64,000 bases of DNA, taken from assembly GCF_030687395.1 (NCBI RefSeq), contig NZ_CP117430.1, forward strand, positions 4,650,001-4,714,000, written 5' to 3'. The position numbers were made by a program, and so were the translations under genes. The notes under the pieces are model-generated. The model was not told where the DNA came from and searched no databases. It saw nothing but the letters and a program-made list of their open reading frames with translations. This DNA comes from Pseudomonas wuhanensis (GTDB taxonomy: Bacteria > Pseudomonadota > Gammaproteobacteria > Pseudomonadales > Pseudomonadaceae). Numbering within the stretch: position 1 is the stretch's first letter; the number at the start of each line of letters is the position of its first letter. Below are positions 54,418-64,000 of this stretch, in pieces.

Positions 54418-54819
54418 CTAGAGCAAAATTATTCTAAAAGTCGGACTAATCATCAGCAACAACGAACACACTAAACCCACAAACCACACCAGACTGCGCT
54501 GCCAGGCCAGATCTGCCCAATAGCACAGCAAGTAAATGATGCGCGCGATCACAAAGATGATTGCCAGCGTATCGATCAGCCATCCCGCCGTCTGCGTGGT
54601 GTGCGCCATCAACACCCCGACCGCGAACAATAAGAACGCCTCGAAACTGTTCTGGTGTGCCGCCAATGCACGGGCACCAAAGCCGGTAAGTTGCGCCTGC
54701 TGCTGGCGCGGCAGGTGATTGTTGTAACCACCCTGCTCGCTCATGGCTTTGGCCACCGGAATCTTTGCCACGTAAATCAGCAATGCGCTGATAAACACAC
54801 ACCAGAACGGAATACTCAT
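54418..54819 (-). CDS. MAPEG family membrane protein
   Basis: A 133-residue protein with four hydrophobic helices and the MAPEG-type segment GARALAAHQNSFEAFLLFAV, whose Asn and Glu correspond to the glutathione-binding region. Its start overlaps the DUF599 stop by one base, so the pair is coupled. The activity (glutathione transferase/peroxidase) is unproven for bacterial members. Confidence 0.87.
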   Translation of the reverse strand: MSIPFWCVFISALLIYVAKIPVAKAMSEQGGYNNHLPRQQQAQLTGFGARALAAHQNSFEAFLLFAVGVLMAHTTQTAGWLIDTLAIIFVIARIIYLLCYWADLAWQRSLVWFVGLVCSLLLMISPTFRIILL

Positions 54820-55556
54820 CAAGCAGCTTCCTTGTTTGCTTCAGGCAATGGCGCCTCTGTAGGTGTATAGACCATCACATCAAGAACGTCGGAGTGAAAC
54901 TCGCGGCGATACAACACAAATACGACACCGGCGCTCATCAACATGAACAACCAGGGACTGACAAACCACGCCAGCATGGTCATGCCGAAGTAATAGGAAC
55001 GCAGGCCGAAGTTGAACTGGTTGGCCGCCATGGAGATGACACGGGCGGCTCGAGAGGCAAAGGCTTTACGCTCTTGTTCGGACACATGGCGCTCGCCGAT
55101 CATCGGCGCCGAGCCCACGAGAATCGCCGCAAAGTTGTACTGACGCATGCACCAGCTAAAGGTAAAGAACGCATAGACAAACACCAGCGCCAGGCACAAC
55201 AACTTGATCTCCGACATGCCTTGGGAGGCCTGTTGCACCATCGGGATATCCGCCAGTAACGATACGGCTCTGTCGGACGCACCCAATACCGTGAGAATAC
55301 CGGCCAGGATAATCAGCGTACTGGAAGCGAAGAACGAGGCATTGCGCTCAAGGTTACCGATCACGCTGGCATCGGCAATGCGGTTGTCGCGCAACAGCAT
55401 GCGGCGCATCCAGTCTTCGCGATACAGGTGCAGCACGCTGGCCAGGCATGCGGTGTCACGGCCCTTCCATGTCGCGTAACGGGTGTAGCCACCCCAGCAG
55501 ACGACAAACCAGAGCGCGGCGAGGATGTGAATCAGATTGGCGTGGACGAACGACAT
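54819..55556 (-). CDS. DUF599 domain-containing membrane protein
   Basis: A 245-residue inner-membrane protein with about four or five helices. The DUF599 region spans DWMRRMLLRDNRIADASVIG to ISMAANQFNFGLRSYYFGMT. The function is unknown. It is co-transcribed with the MAPEG gene. Confidence 0.85.
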   Translation of the reverse strand: MSFVHANLIHILAALWFVVCWGGYTRYATWKGRDTACLASVLHLYREDWMRRMLLRDNRIADASVIGNLERNASFFASSTLIILAGILTVLGASDRAVSLLADIPMVQQASQGMSEIKLLCLALVFVYAFFTFSWCMRQYNFAAILVGSAPMIGERHVSEQERKAFASRAARVISMAANQFNFGLRSYYFGMTMLAWFVSPWLFMLMSAGVVFVLYRREFHSDVLDVMVYTPTEAPLPEANKEAA

Positions 55557-55646
55557 GCAGTTCCTTGTGATGTGTGGATGATGAAACCTGCGGATAGTGC
55601 TTCGACGTTAGCCCAAGTAAAAAGACACTGCATCACGCGCATAAAA

Positions 55647-55678
55647 AAATGCCCCGTATCGATTGATACGGGGCATTT
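55647..55678 (-). terminator. Intrinsic terminator of brnQ
   Basis: AAATGCCCCGTATC and GATACGGGGCATTT form a 14-bp stem around GATT; on the minus strand it is followed by a run of T, 44 bases after the brnQ stop. Confidence 0.88.
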
Positions 55679-55721
55679 CCATTTGTAGCTCAAGCCCGCT
55701 TGTGGCGGGTCATGAGGAGGC

Positions 55722-57035
55722 TTAAGCCAGCGCTTCTTCGCGCTTGCCCAGCAGGCGGTCGCAAACCACGGCAACCACCAGGGTCATGACCGACGGCACC
55801 AGCCACGCCAGACCCTGCTCGCTCAATGGCAGATGAGTCAGTTGAGTCGGCATCCAGTCAGCCAGGCCGGCGCCTTTGAGGGCATCGATCAGACCGAAGA
55901 TGAACGACACCAGCATCACCGGACCAACAATGCGGCCCTGCTCATGCCAGAAGTCCTTGCAGAAGCTCAGGGCTACCAGGGCGATGCATGGCGGGTAGAT
56001 GGCGGTCAGCACCGGGATCGAGAAAGCAATCAACTTGGTGAGGCCCAGATTGGACACCAACAGGGAGAACGCAGCCAGGATGATCACCAGCGTCTTGTAG
56101 GACAGTGGCAGTACGCGGCTGAAGTATTCGGCACAGGCACACGTCAGACCGACCGCTGTTACCAGGCAGGCCAGGGAGATCAGCACCGCAAGGAAACCAC
56201 TGCCCAACGAACCAAACGTGTGCTGAACGTACGCATGCAATACCGCGGCACCGTTGGCAGCACCAGCGGCCACTTCATGGCTACCCGAACCGAGACGGAA
56301 CAGACTGACGTAAACCAGCGCCAGACCCACGCCGGCAATCAGACCGGCGATAATCGCGTAACGGGTGATCAACGCTGGCGATTCCACACCCCGGGAACGA
56401 ATGGCGTTGACAATGACAATGCCGAATACCAGCGCACCCAGGGTATCCATGGTCAGGTAACCATTGATAAAGCCTTGGGAGAACGGTGCCGCGACATATT
56501 CAGGTGTGGCCACGCCGATTTCACCAGCCGGCAACGCGAACGCAGCAATGCCGAGAACGGCCAGAGCGATGATCTTCAGCGGTGCAAGGAAACGTCCTAC
56601 GGTGTCCAGCAGACGGCCCGGATAGAGCGAGATGAAGAACACCAGCAGGAAGTACACCGAGCTATAGAGAAACAGCGCCAGCGGGCTCTCACCGGTCAGC
56701 GGCGCCAGACCCACTTCGAACGACACGGTCGCGGTGCGCGGCGTCGCGAACAATGGGCCAACAGCGAGGTAGCACGCAGCTGCCAGCAGGCCACCGGCGA
56801 CTTTACCGATCGGGCTGCTCAAGGCATCCATTGCACCACCGACCTTGGCCAGGGCAACAACGGTGATCACCGGCAAACCAACCGCGGTGATCAGAAAACC
56901 CAGCGCCGCCATCCAGACATTAGGCCCGGACTGCAAACCGACGATAGGCGGGAAGATGATGTTGCCAGCCCCGACGAACAGGGCAAACGTCATAAAACCA
57001 AGTGCCAGTATGTCCTGGCCTTTCAACACTTTCAT
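55722..57035 (-). CDS. brnQ: Branched-chain amino acid transport system II carrier protein
   Basis: A 437-residue permease of the LIVCS family (sodium-coupled Leu/Ile/Val uptake) with about 12 helices. The N-terminal [20 protein letters not shown] and the segment [20 protein letters not shown] are family hallmarks. It stands as a single gene with its own terminator; the 421-bp upstream gap holds a palindromic repeat and probably the promoter. Confidence 0.93.
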   Translation of the reverse strand: MKVLKGQDILALGFMTFALFVGAGNIIFPPIVGLQSGPNVWMAALGFLITAVGLPVITVVALAKVGGAMDALSSPIGKVAGGLLAAACYLAVGPLFATPRTATVSFEVGLAPLTGESPLALFLYSSVYFLLVFFISLYPGRLLDTVGRFLAPLKIIALAVLGIAAFALPAGEIGVATPEYVAAPFSQGFINGYLTMDTLGALVFGIVIVNAIRSRGVESPALITRYAIIAGLIAGVGLALVYVSLFRLGSGSHEVAAGAANGAAVLHAYVQHTFGSLGSGFLAVLISLACLVTAVGLTCACAEYFSRVLPLSYKTLVIILAAFSLLVSNLGLTKLIAFSIPVLTAIYPPCIALVALSFCKDFWHEQGRIVGPVMLVSFIFGLIDALKGAGLADWMPTQLTHLPLSEQGLAWLVPSVMTLVVAVVCDRLLGKREEALA

Positions 57036-57277
57036 TAAGGAAATACCACACTACTGAATCGGAATTTAGAGAGGGATTTCCCTTATGGGTGAGGGAAATG
57101 CTGTCGGCCCGTATAGGACTGACCCGTTTAGCGCGTCGCTGCCTTGTGGGCCGCGGACGCAAAAATGGCTGCTAGCGTAACGAATCCGTCTGACAAACGC
57201 ACTATTACAGGGCGAACTATCCGATATACGACATTCCAATGTCGCGTTTACATACCTAATTTTCCTACCTTGGCACA

Positions 57278-57388
57278 GATCGCTCCCACGCTCTGCGTGG
57301 GAATGCATCCCGTGACGCTCTGCGTCACATTCAAAGGCGGAACGCGGAGCGTCCCTGGCGGCATTCCCACGCAGAGCGTGGGAACGAT
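57278..57388. repeat. Intergenic palindromic repeat, GCGTGGGAATGC family, complete copy
   Basis: Arms of 28 bases (57278-57305, beginning ATCGCTCCCACGCTCTGCGT, and 57361-57388) are inverted copies with one mismatch. They enclose GTGACGCTCTGCGTCAC at 57312-57328 and GGAACGCGGAGCGTCC. The rest of the gap 57036-57456 has no gene I recognise. Confidence 0.88.
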
Positions 57389-57402
57389 CACCCGGAAACG
57401 AC

Positions 57403-57426
57403 AAAGGCCACCCGAAGGTGGCCTTT
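57403..57426 (-). terminator. Intrinsic terminator after sucD
   Basis: AAAGGCCACC / CGAA / GGTGGCCTTT, a 10-bp perfect stem, 31 bases downstream of the sucD stop; the T-run on the minus strand is short (GTCGTTT). Confidence 0.75.
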
Positions 57427-57456
57427 GCTTGGTGAAGCGTCAGTTAAGCGCGAGGC

Positions 57457-58338
57457 TTACTTGACGGCCCAACCAGTCAGCTCGGCCAGGGCCTTGCCGA
57501 TGTCTGCCAGCGAACGCACGGTTTTAACGCCTGCGTCTTGCAGCGCAGCGAATTTCTCGTCTGCAGTGCCTTTGCCGCCAGAGATGATTGCGCCAGCATG
57601 GCCCATGCGCTTGCCCGGAGGAGCAGTCACACCAGCGATGTAGGAAACAACCGGCTTGGTCACGTGTGCCTTGATGTAGGCAGCCGCTTCTTCTTCAGCC
57701 GAACCGCCGATCTCACCGATCATCACGATCGCTTCGGTCTTCGGGTCTTCCTGGAACAGCTTCAGGATGTCGATGAAGTTCGAACCCGGGATCGGGTCAC
57801 CACCGATACCGACGCAAGTCGACTGACCGAAACCGGCGTCAGTAGTCTGCTTCACAGCTTCGTAGGTCAGGGTGCCGGAACGGGAAACGATACCAACCTT
57901 GCCTGGCAAGTGAATGTGACCTGGCATGATGCCGATCTTGCATTCGCCTGGAGTGATCACGCCTGGGCAGTTAGGACCGATCAGGACTACGCCCAGCTCG
58001 TCGCACTTGACCTTGGCATCCAGCATGTCCAGGGTAGGAATGCCTTCAGTGATGCAAACGATCAGCTTGATGCCGCCGAAGGCTGCTTCCAGGATGGAGT
58101 CCTTGCAGAAAGGAGCTGGAACGTAGATCACGCTGGCGGTGGCGCCAGTGGCAGCTACAGCATCTTTCACGGTGTTGAACACTGGCAGACCCAGGTGCTC
58201 GGTGCCGCCTTTGCCAGGAGTTACGCCACCCACCATCTTGGTGCCGTATTCGATGGCTTGCTGGGTGTGGAAACTACCTTGCGAACCGGTAATACCCTGG
58301 CAGATAACTTTGGTGTCTTTATTGATCAGGACGCTCAT
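57457..58338 (-). CDS. sucD: Succinyl-CoA synthetase, alpha subunit
   Basis: A 293-residue subunit with the CoA-binding N-terminal segment [20 protein letters not shown], the [15 protein letters not shown] motif and the phospho-histidine loop near [20 protein letters not shown]. With SucC it converts succinyl-CoA to succinate with nucleotide triphosphate gain. Its ATG overlaps the sucC stop by one base. Confidence 0.97.
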   Translation of the reverse strand: MSVLINKDTKVICQGITGSQGSFHTQQAIEYGTKMVGGVTPGKGGTEHLGLPVFNTVKDAVAATGATASVIYVPAPFCKDSILEAAFGGIKLIVCITEGIPTLDMLDAKVKCDELGVVLIGPNCPGVITPGECKIGIMPGHIHLPGKVGIVSRSGTLTYEAVKQTTDAGFGQSTCVGIGGDPIPGSNFIDILKLFQEDPKTEAIVMIGEIGGSAEEEAAAYIKAHVTKPVVSYIAGVTAPPGKRMGHAGAIISGGKGTADEKFAALQDAGVKTVRSLADIGKALAELTGWAVK

Positions 58339-59504
58339 TATTTGCCCTCCGCAGCTTTAACGACTTGTTGAGCAGCGTCGGTCAGGCTGGTAGCAGCGAT
58401 GATGTTCAAACCGCTTTCTGCCAGTACTTTAGCGCCCAGCTCAGCGTTGTTGCCTTCAAGGCGAACAACAACCGGGATTTTCACGCCGACTTCTTTCACA
58501 GCGCCGATGATGCCTTCGGCAATCATGTCGCAACGAACGATGCCGCCGAAGATGTTGACCAGTACTGCAGCGACGTTAGTGTCGGACAGGATGATCTTGA
58601 ACGCTTCGGTAACGCGTTCTTTGGTAGCACCGCCGCCCACGTCGAGGAAGTTGGCTGGTTTGCCGCCATGCAGGTTGACGATGTCCATGGTACCCATGGC
58701 CAGGCCAGCACCGTTGACCATGCAACCGATGTTGCCTTCCAGTGCTACGTAGTTCAGTTCGAACTTGGCAGCGTGCGCTTCGCGCGGATCGTCTTGCGAC
58801 GGATCGTGGAAAGTCTTCAGCTTAGGCTGACGGTACATGGCGTTGGCGTCGATGTTGATCTTGGCGTCGAGGCAATGCAGATCGCCGTCAGCCTTGATCA
58901 CCAGCGGATTCACTTCCAGCAGAGCCAGGTCGTGATCCTTGAACAGCTTGGCCAGACCTACGAAGATCTTGGCGAACTGAGCAACTTGCTTGCCTTCCAG
59001 ACCCAGCTGGAATGCCAGCTCGCGCCCCTGGAATGGCTGAGCGCCAACCAGTGGATCGATAGTGGCCTTGAGGATTTTCTCAGGGGTGTCGTGAGCGATT
59101 TTCTCGATGTCCACGCCACCTTCGGTGGAAGCCATGAACACGATGCGACGGCTCGAACGGTCAACGACAGCGCCCAGGTACAGCTCTTTAGCGATATCAG
59201 TGCACGATTCAACCAGGATCTTGGTGACTGGCTGACCATTGGCATCAGTCTGGTAAGTCACCAGACGCTTGCCCAACCACTGTTGAGCGAATGCTTTGGC
59301 GTCTTCTTTGCTGCGAACCAGCTTTACGCCGCCCGCTTTACCGCGACCACCAGCGTGGACCTGGGCTTTGACAACCCACTCGGTGCCGCCGATTTTGTCG
59401 CAAGCTTCTGCTGCTGCTTCCGGGGTGTCTACTGCGTAGCCGGTGGAAACTGGCAGGCCGTACTCAGCGAACAGCTGCTTACCCTGATACTCGTGAAGAT
59501 TCAT
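58338..59504 (-). CDS. sucC: Succinyl-CoA synthetase, beta subunit
   Basis: A 388-residue subunit with the ATP-grasp domain ([40 protein letters not shown]) and the C-terminal CoA-ligase part ([17 protein letters not shown]). The length is exactly the usual 388. It is separated from the upstream lpdG by 179 bp with three stem-loops. Confidence 0.97.
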   Translation of the reverse strand: MNLHEYQGKQLFAEYGLPVSTGYAVDTPEAAAEACDKIGGTEWVVKAQVHAGGRGKAGGVKLVRSKEDAKAFAQQWLGKRLVTYQTDANGQPVTKILVESCTDIAKELYLGAVVDRSSRRIVFMASTEGGVDIEKIAHDTPEKILKATIDPLVGAQPFQGRELAFQLGLEGKQVAQFAKIFVGLAKLFKDHDLALLEVNPLVIKADGDLHCLDAKINIDANAMYRQPKLKTFHDPSQDDPREAHAAKFELNYVALEGNIGCMVNGAGLAMGTMDIVNLHGGKPANFLDVGGGATKERVTEAFKIILSDTNVAAVLVNIFGGIVRCDMIAEGIIGAVKEVGVKIPVVVRLEGNNAELGAKVLAESGLNIIAATSLTDAAQQVVKAAEGK

Positions 59505-59538
59505 GCTTATTACCGTCTTCGTTAGGTACTGCGCATTC

Positions 59539-59651
59539 GGTGCTGCACTTGTTCAAGTGCCGCACCACCTGTGACTGCTGCTTGCGTAGCTGAGCTACGC
59601 AAGACTGCGTCCAGCGGACATTCCGCGGTGAGTCTTGCATGCAAGGCTCAC
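59539..59651 (-). promoter_or_regulatory. Three tandem stem-loops between lpdG and sucC
   Basis: 59539-59566: stem GGTGC-GCACTT / AAGTGC-GCACC with one mismatch and loop GTTC. 59581-59603: CTTGCGTAGCT-G-AGCTACGCAAG. 59628-59651: GTGAG-CTTGC-AT-GCAAG-CTCAC with one mismatch. None has a U-run, so they look like RNA processing, stability or binding elements rather than plain terminators. Confidence 0.65.
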
Positions 59652-59683
59652 GACGGGCCGTACCGCCGTGGTTTCTTATTGTC

Positions 59684-61123
<1,440 letters not shown>

Positions 61124-61230
61124 TCATTCCTTCTCGAATCAAACCGGACGGCCCCTTTTGGGGACCGTCGTGGGACGAAGCTGGTCATTACAGAAGGGCC
61201 GTTCATCACTGAGCGGCCCGAGCAACGAAA

Positions 61231-62448
61231 TCAGATATCCAGCAGCAAACGAGCCGGGTCTTCCAGCAGGTTCTTGATGGTAACCAGGAAGGTCACAGCT
61301 TCTTTGCCGTCGATCAAACGGTGATCGTAGGACAGAGCGAGGTACATCATCGGACGGATAACGACTTGACCGTTGATCGCCATAGGACGCTGCAGAATGT
61401 TGTGCATGCCCAGGATGGCCGCTTGTGGCGGGTTGACGATCGGGGTCGACATCATCGAACCGAAAGTACCACCGTTAGTGATGGTGAACGTACCACCGGT
61501 CATTTCGTCCATCGACAGCTTGCCGTCACGAGCCTTCTTGCCGAAGGTGGCGATGCCGCCTTCGATTTCAGCCAGGCTCATCAGTTCGGCGTTACGCAGA
61601 ACCGGCACAACCAGGCCGCGGTCGCTGGAAACAGCCACACCGACGTCAGCGTAGCCGTGATAAACGATGTCAGCACCGTCGATCGACGCGTTGACAGCCG
61701 GGAAGCGTTTCAGCGCTTCGGTGGCAGCCTTGACGAAGAACGACATGAAGCCCAGGCGCACGCCGTTGTGGGACTTCTCGAACAGATCCTTGTACTTCGA
61801 ACGCAGGGCCATGACTTCGGTCATGTCGACTTCGTTGAAAGTGGTCAGCATCGCCATGTTCGATTGAGCTTCAACCAGACGCTTGGCAACGGTGGCCCGC
61901 ACACGGGTCATCGGTACGCGCTTCTCGATGCGATCGCCGGCAGCGAACACTGGAGCAGCAGCGGCAGGAGCAGCAGCCTTGGCAGGCGCGGCAGCCGGAG
62001 CGGCTTTCTTGGCAGCAACAGCTGCTACCACGTCTTCCTTGGTCACACGACCGCCTTTGCCAGTGCCGGCAACGGAAGCGATGTTGATACCGTTTTCTTC
62101 AGCCAGCTTGCGAGCAGCCGGTGCAGCAACAGGATCGTCTTCGCCCGCTTCGGCGGGAGCCGCGGCAGCGGCAGCCGGTGCAGCAGCGGCGGCTGGAGCG
62201 GCAGCAGCACTGCCCTCACCGATGGAGCCCAGAACTTCGTCGGACAGAACGGTGTCGCCTTCGTTCTTGACGATAGCGCCCAACACGCCGTCAGCGGTAG
62301 CCAACACTTCCAGTACGACTTTGTCAGTTTCGATGTCGACGATCAGTTCGTCACGCTTGACGGCGTCGCCCGGCTTTTTGTGCCAGGTGGCAACGGTGCC
62401 ATCGGCAACCGATTCCGGGAAAGTGGGGGCTTTGATTTCGATAGCCAT
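61231..62448 (-). CDS. sucB: Dihydrolipoyllysine-residue succinyltransferase (E2o)
   Basis: A 405-residue E2 with one lipoyl domain (lipoylated K43 in [11 protein letters not shown]), an alanine/proline-rich linker (about 80-105), the E3-binding domain ([20 protein letters not shown]), a second linker and the catalytic domain ending in [16 protein letters not shown] with the catalytic H-x3-D. Part of the 2-oxoglutarate dehydrogenase complex. Confidence 0.97.
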   Translation of the reverse strand: MAIEIKAPTFPESVADGTVATWHKKPGDAVKRDELIVDIETDKVVLEVLATADGVLGAIVKNEGDTVLSDEVLGSIGEGSAAAAPAAAAAPAAAAAAPAEAGEDDPVAAPAARKLAEENGINIASVAGTGKGGRVTKEDVVAAVAAKKAAPAAAPAKAAAPAAAAPVFAAGDRIEKRVPMTRVRATVAKRLVEAQSNMAMLTTFNEVDMTEVMALRSKYKDLFEKSHNGVRLGFMSFFVKAATEALKRFPAVNASIDGADIVYHGYADVGVAVSSDRGLVVPVLRNAELMSLAEIEGGIATFGKKARDGKLSMDEMTGGTFTITNGGTFGSMMSTPIVNPPQAAILGMHNILQRPMAINGQVVIRPMMYLALSYDHRLIDGKEAVTFLVTIKNLLEDPARLLLDI

Positions 62449-62490
62449 TATCTGTGGGTCCTTAAATTCGGTTTCAGGTGCGCGAAGGCG

Positions 62491-64000
62491 TTAAACAGTA
62501 AAGGCGTCTTGCAGCAGTTGTTCCTGCTGCTCAGCGTGCATCGATGCATAACCACAAGCAGGTGCAGCAGAAGCATCACGGCCCGCGTACTCAAGTACGA
62601 GAGACTTGTCGTGATTGCCAACGATGCGGCGCATGTGGTGTTGGCTGCAGTACCAGGCACCCTGGTTCATCGGCTCTTCCTGACACCAAACGATATGTTT
62701 GAGGTTGGTGTACGGAGCCAGGACTTCGTTCAAGTCGTCCTCAGGGAATGGGTACAGCTGCTCGATACGCACGATGGCGATGTCATCACGACCTTCGGCA
62801 CGGCGTTTTTCCAGCAGGTCGTAGTAGACCTTGCCGCTACACAGAACAACGCGCTCGACCTTTTTCGGGTCCAGGGCATCGATTTCCGGGATAACGGTCT
62901 GGAACGAACCTTCGGCCAGATCTTCCAGGGTCGAGATGGCCAGTTTGTGACGCAGCAGCGACTTCGGAGTCAGAACGATCAACGGCTTGCGCAGCGGGCG
63001 AATCACCTGACGACGCAGCAAGTGGTAGATCTGAGCCGGCGTAGTCGGGACGGCAACCTGAATATTGTGCTCGGCGCACAGCTGCAGATAACGCTCCAGA
63101 CGAGCCGAAGAGTGCTCCGGACCCTGACCTTCATAACCGTGCGGCAGCAGCATGGTCAGACCGCAGAGACGGCCCCACTTGTGCTCGCCACTGGTGATGA
63201 ACTGGTCGATAACCACTTGAGCACCGTTGGCGAAGTCGCCGAACTGGGCTTCCCAGATCACCAGCGCCTCAGGCGTGGTGGTCGAGTAACCGTATTCGAA
63301 CGCCAGCACGGCTTCTTCGGACAGGAACGAATCGTACAGATCGAAACGTGGCTGGCCCTTGTACAGGTTTTGCAGCGGGACGTAGGTACCCGCGTCTTTC
63401 TGGTTGTGCAAGACAGCATGACGGTGCGAGAACGTACCGCGACCGATGTCCTGACCCGTCATGCGAATCGGGTGACCTTCGAACGACAGGGTCGCGTACG
63501 CCATGGTTTCGGCGTAACCCCAGTTGATCGGCAGGCCGCCGGCTTGCATTTTCTGACGGTCTTCGTAGATTTTCGAGACCTGGCGCTGAACCACGAAGCC
63601 TTCCGGAATTTCCAGCAGCTTGGCGGACAGTTCCTGCAAGGTTTTCAGATCGAAGCGAGTGTCGTGACGCGCGGTCCAGGCGTGGCCCAGATACGGACGC
63701 CAGTCCACGAACAACTCTTTGTTCGGCTCTTTGACCAGGCTTTTTACTACGTGCAGACCGTTGTCCAGCGCGTTGCGGTATTCGTCGACTTTCGCCTGAA
63801 CACGCTCTGCGTCCAGCACACCGCCCTGGGTCAGACGATCAGCATACAGCTCACGCGTGGTGCGCTGTTTGGTGATCTGCTGATACATGATTGGCTGGGT
63901 GCCGCTAGGCTCGTCGGCCTCGTTGTGGCCGCGACGACGGTAGCAGACCAGGTCGATCACCACGTCACGCTTGAACTGCATGCGGTAGTCGATGGCCAGC
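62491..64000 (-). CDS. sucA: 2-oxoglutarate dehydrogenase E1 component, C-terminal part
   Basis: The 3' 502 codons of sucA; the gene runs off the window end in frame (LAIDYRMQFKRDVVIDLVCY). Family segments are YRRRGHNEADEPSGTQPIMY, NWGYAETMAYATLSFEGHPI, GQDIGRGTFSHRHAVLHNQ and the C-terminal RIEQLYPFPEDDL. The thiamine diphosphate-binding N-terminal half lies outside. sucB follows 42 bp downstream. Confidence 0.96.
   Translation of the reverse strand, partial: LAIDYRMQFKRDVVIDLVCYRRRGHNEADEPSGTQPIMYQQITKQRTTRELYADRLTQGGVLDAERVQAKVDEYRNALDNGLHVVKSLVKEPNKELFVDWRPYLGHAWTARHDTRFDLKTLQELSAKLLEIPEGFVVQRQVSKIYEDRQKMQAGGLPINWGYAETMAYATLSFEGHPIRMTGQDIGRGTFSHRHAVLHNQKDAGTYVPLQNLYKGQPRFDLYDSFLSEEAVLAFEYGYSTTTPEALVIWEAQFGDFANGAQVVIDQFITSGEHKWGRLCGLTMLLPHGYEGQGPEHSSARLERYLQLCAEHNIQVAVPTTPAQIYHLLRRQVIRPLRKPLIVLTPKSLLRHKLAISTLEDLAEGSFQTVIPEIDALDPKKVERVVLCSGKVYYDLLEKRRAEGRDDIAIVRIEQLYPFPEDDLNEVLAPYTNLKHIVWCQEEPMNQGAWYCSQHHMRRIVGNHDKSLVLEYAGRDASAAPACGYASMHAEQQEQLLQDAFTV

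Noticed and set aside
55833..57038. 401-codon open frame opposite brnQ
   Set aside because: Same GC-rich antisense artefact; no start signal and composition unlike a protein.

Overview
This window is a chromosomal segment of a fluorescent Pseudomonas, most likely of the P. fluorescens group. The grounds are pyoverdine genes (fpvGHJKCDEF, mbtH, pvdH), the late cobalamin cluster, a MarR-MFS-glutathione peroxidase-FadL block, the lpdG-sucCD end of the TCA gene cluster, and many inverted pairs of a GCGGGCAAGCCCGC-type REP repeat between genes. No rRNA, tRNA, CRISPR array or prophage was seen. The only mobile element is one IS4-family insertion sequence.

Layout. 1-1.7 kb: end of a sigma-54 regulator, a SoxR-controlled monooxygenase divergent from soxR, and a VOC protein. 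1.8-3.2 kb: an IS4-family element with 20-bp perfect inverted repeats and a 10-bp target duplication, inserted in a REP pair. 3.4-9.7 kb: the eight-gene fpvGHJKCDEF operon for iron release from ferripyoverdine in the periplasm. 9.9-11.6 kb: mbtH and pvdH, with an exact PvdS (iron-starvation) promoter box. 11.8-16 kb: GNAT acetyltransferase, LplT-PlsC fusion, TDT transporter, cupin. 16.3-19.8 kb: an SLC5-fused hybrid histidine kinase (CrbS/MxtR type). 20-25.9 kb: rmuC, a Sel1-type protein, two small conserved proteins, fadL, glutathione peroxidase. 25.9-27.7 kb: an overlooked 40-codon membrane ORF, an MFS transporter and a MarR regulator with two palindromic operators. 27.8-37.2 kb: ten late-cobalamin genes on the minus strand behind a cobalamin riboswitch. 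37.3-44 kb: hypothetical protein, PQQ-type dehydrogenase lipoprotein, two NlpC/P60 lipoproteins, hda, AI-2E family permease, DUF2066 protein. 44.5-50.9 kb: purMN, DUF3108, DUF3859, amidohydrolase, OsmC, pirin, dienelactone hydrolase. 51-57 kb: htpG, two coupled hotdog thioesterases, a small lipoprotein, MAPEG, DUF599, brnQ. 57.4-64 kb: sucD, sucC, lpdG, sucB and the 3' part of sucA.

How the genes work together. FpvG-K and FpvCDEF reduce ferripyoverdine in the periplasm and take up the iron; PvdH makes diaminobutyrate for pyoverdine, and the MbtH protein supports the peptide synthetases. The cob operon finishes and activates corrinoids: adenosylation, amidation, aminopropanol arm, lower-ligand synthesis and nucleotide-loop assembly. 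It is switched by coenzyme B12 through its leader RNA. Hda (replication control), purMN, htpG and the suc genes are core housekeeping.

The points most worth a second look are structural: a REP pair translated as the C-terminal tail of CobB, an IS inserted exactly into a REP, the hidden small membrane gene, the perfect MarR palindrome, the fadL leader stem-loop, and three tandem stem-loops between lpdG and sucC. I did not find a clearly undescribed multi-gene system; most loci match known Pseudomonas systems.
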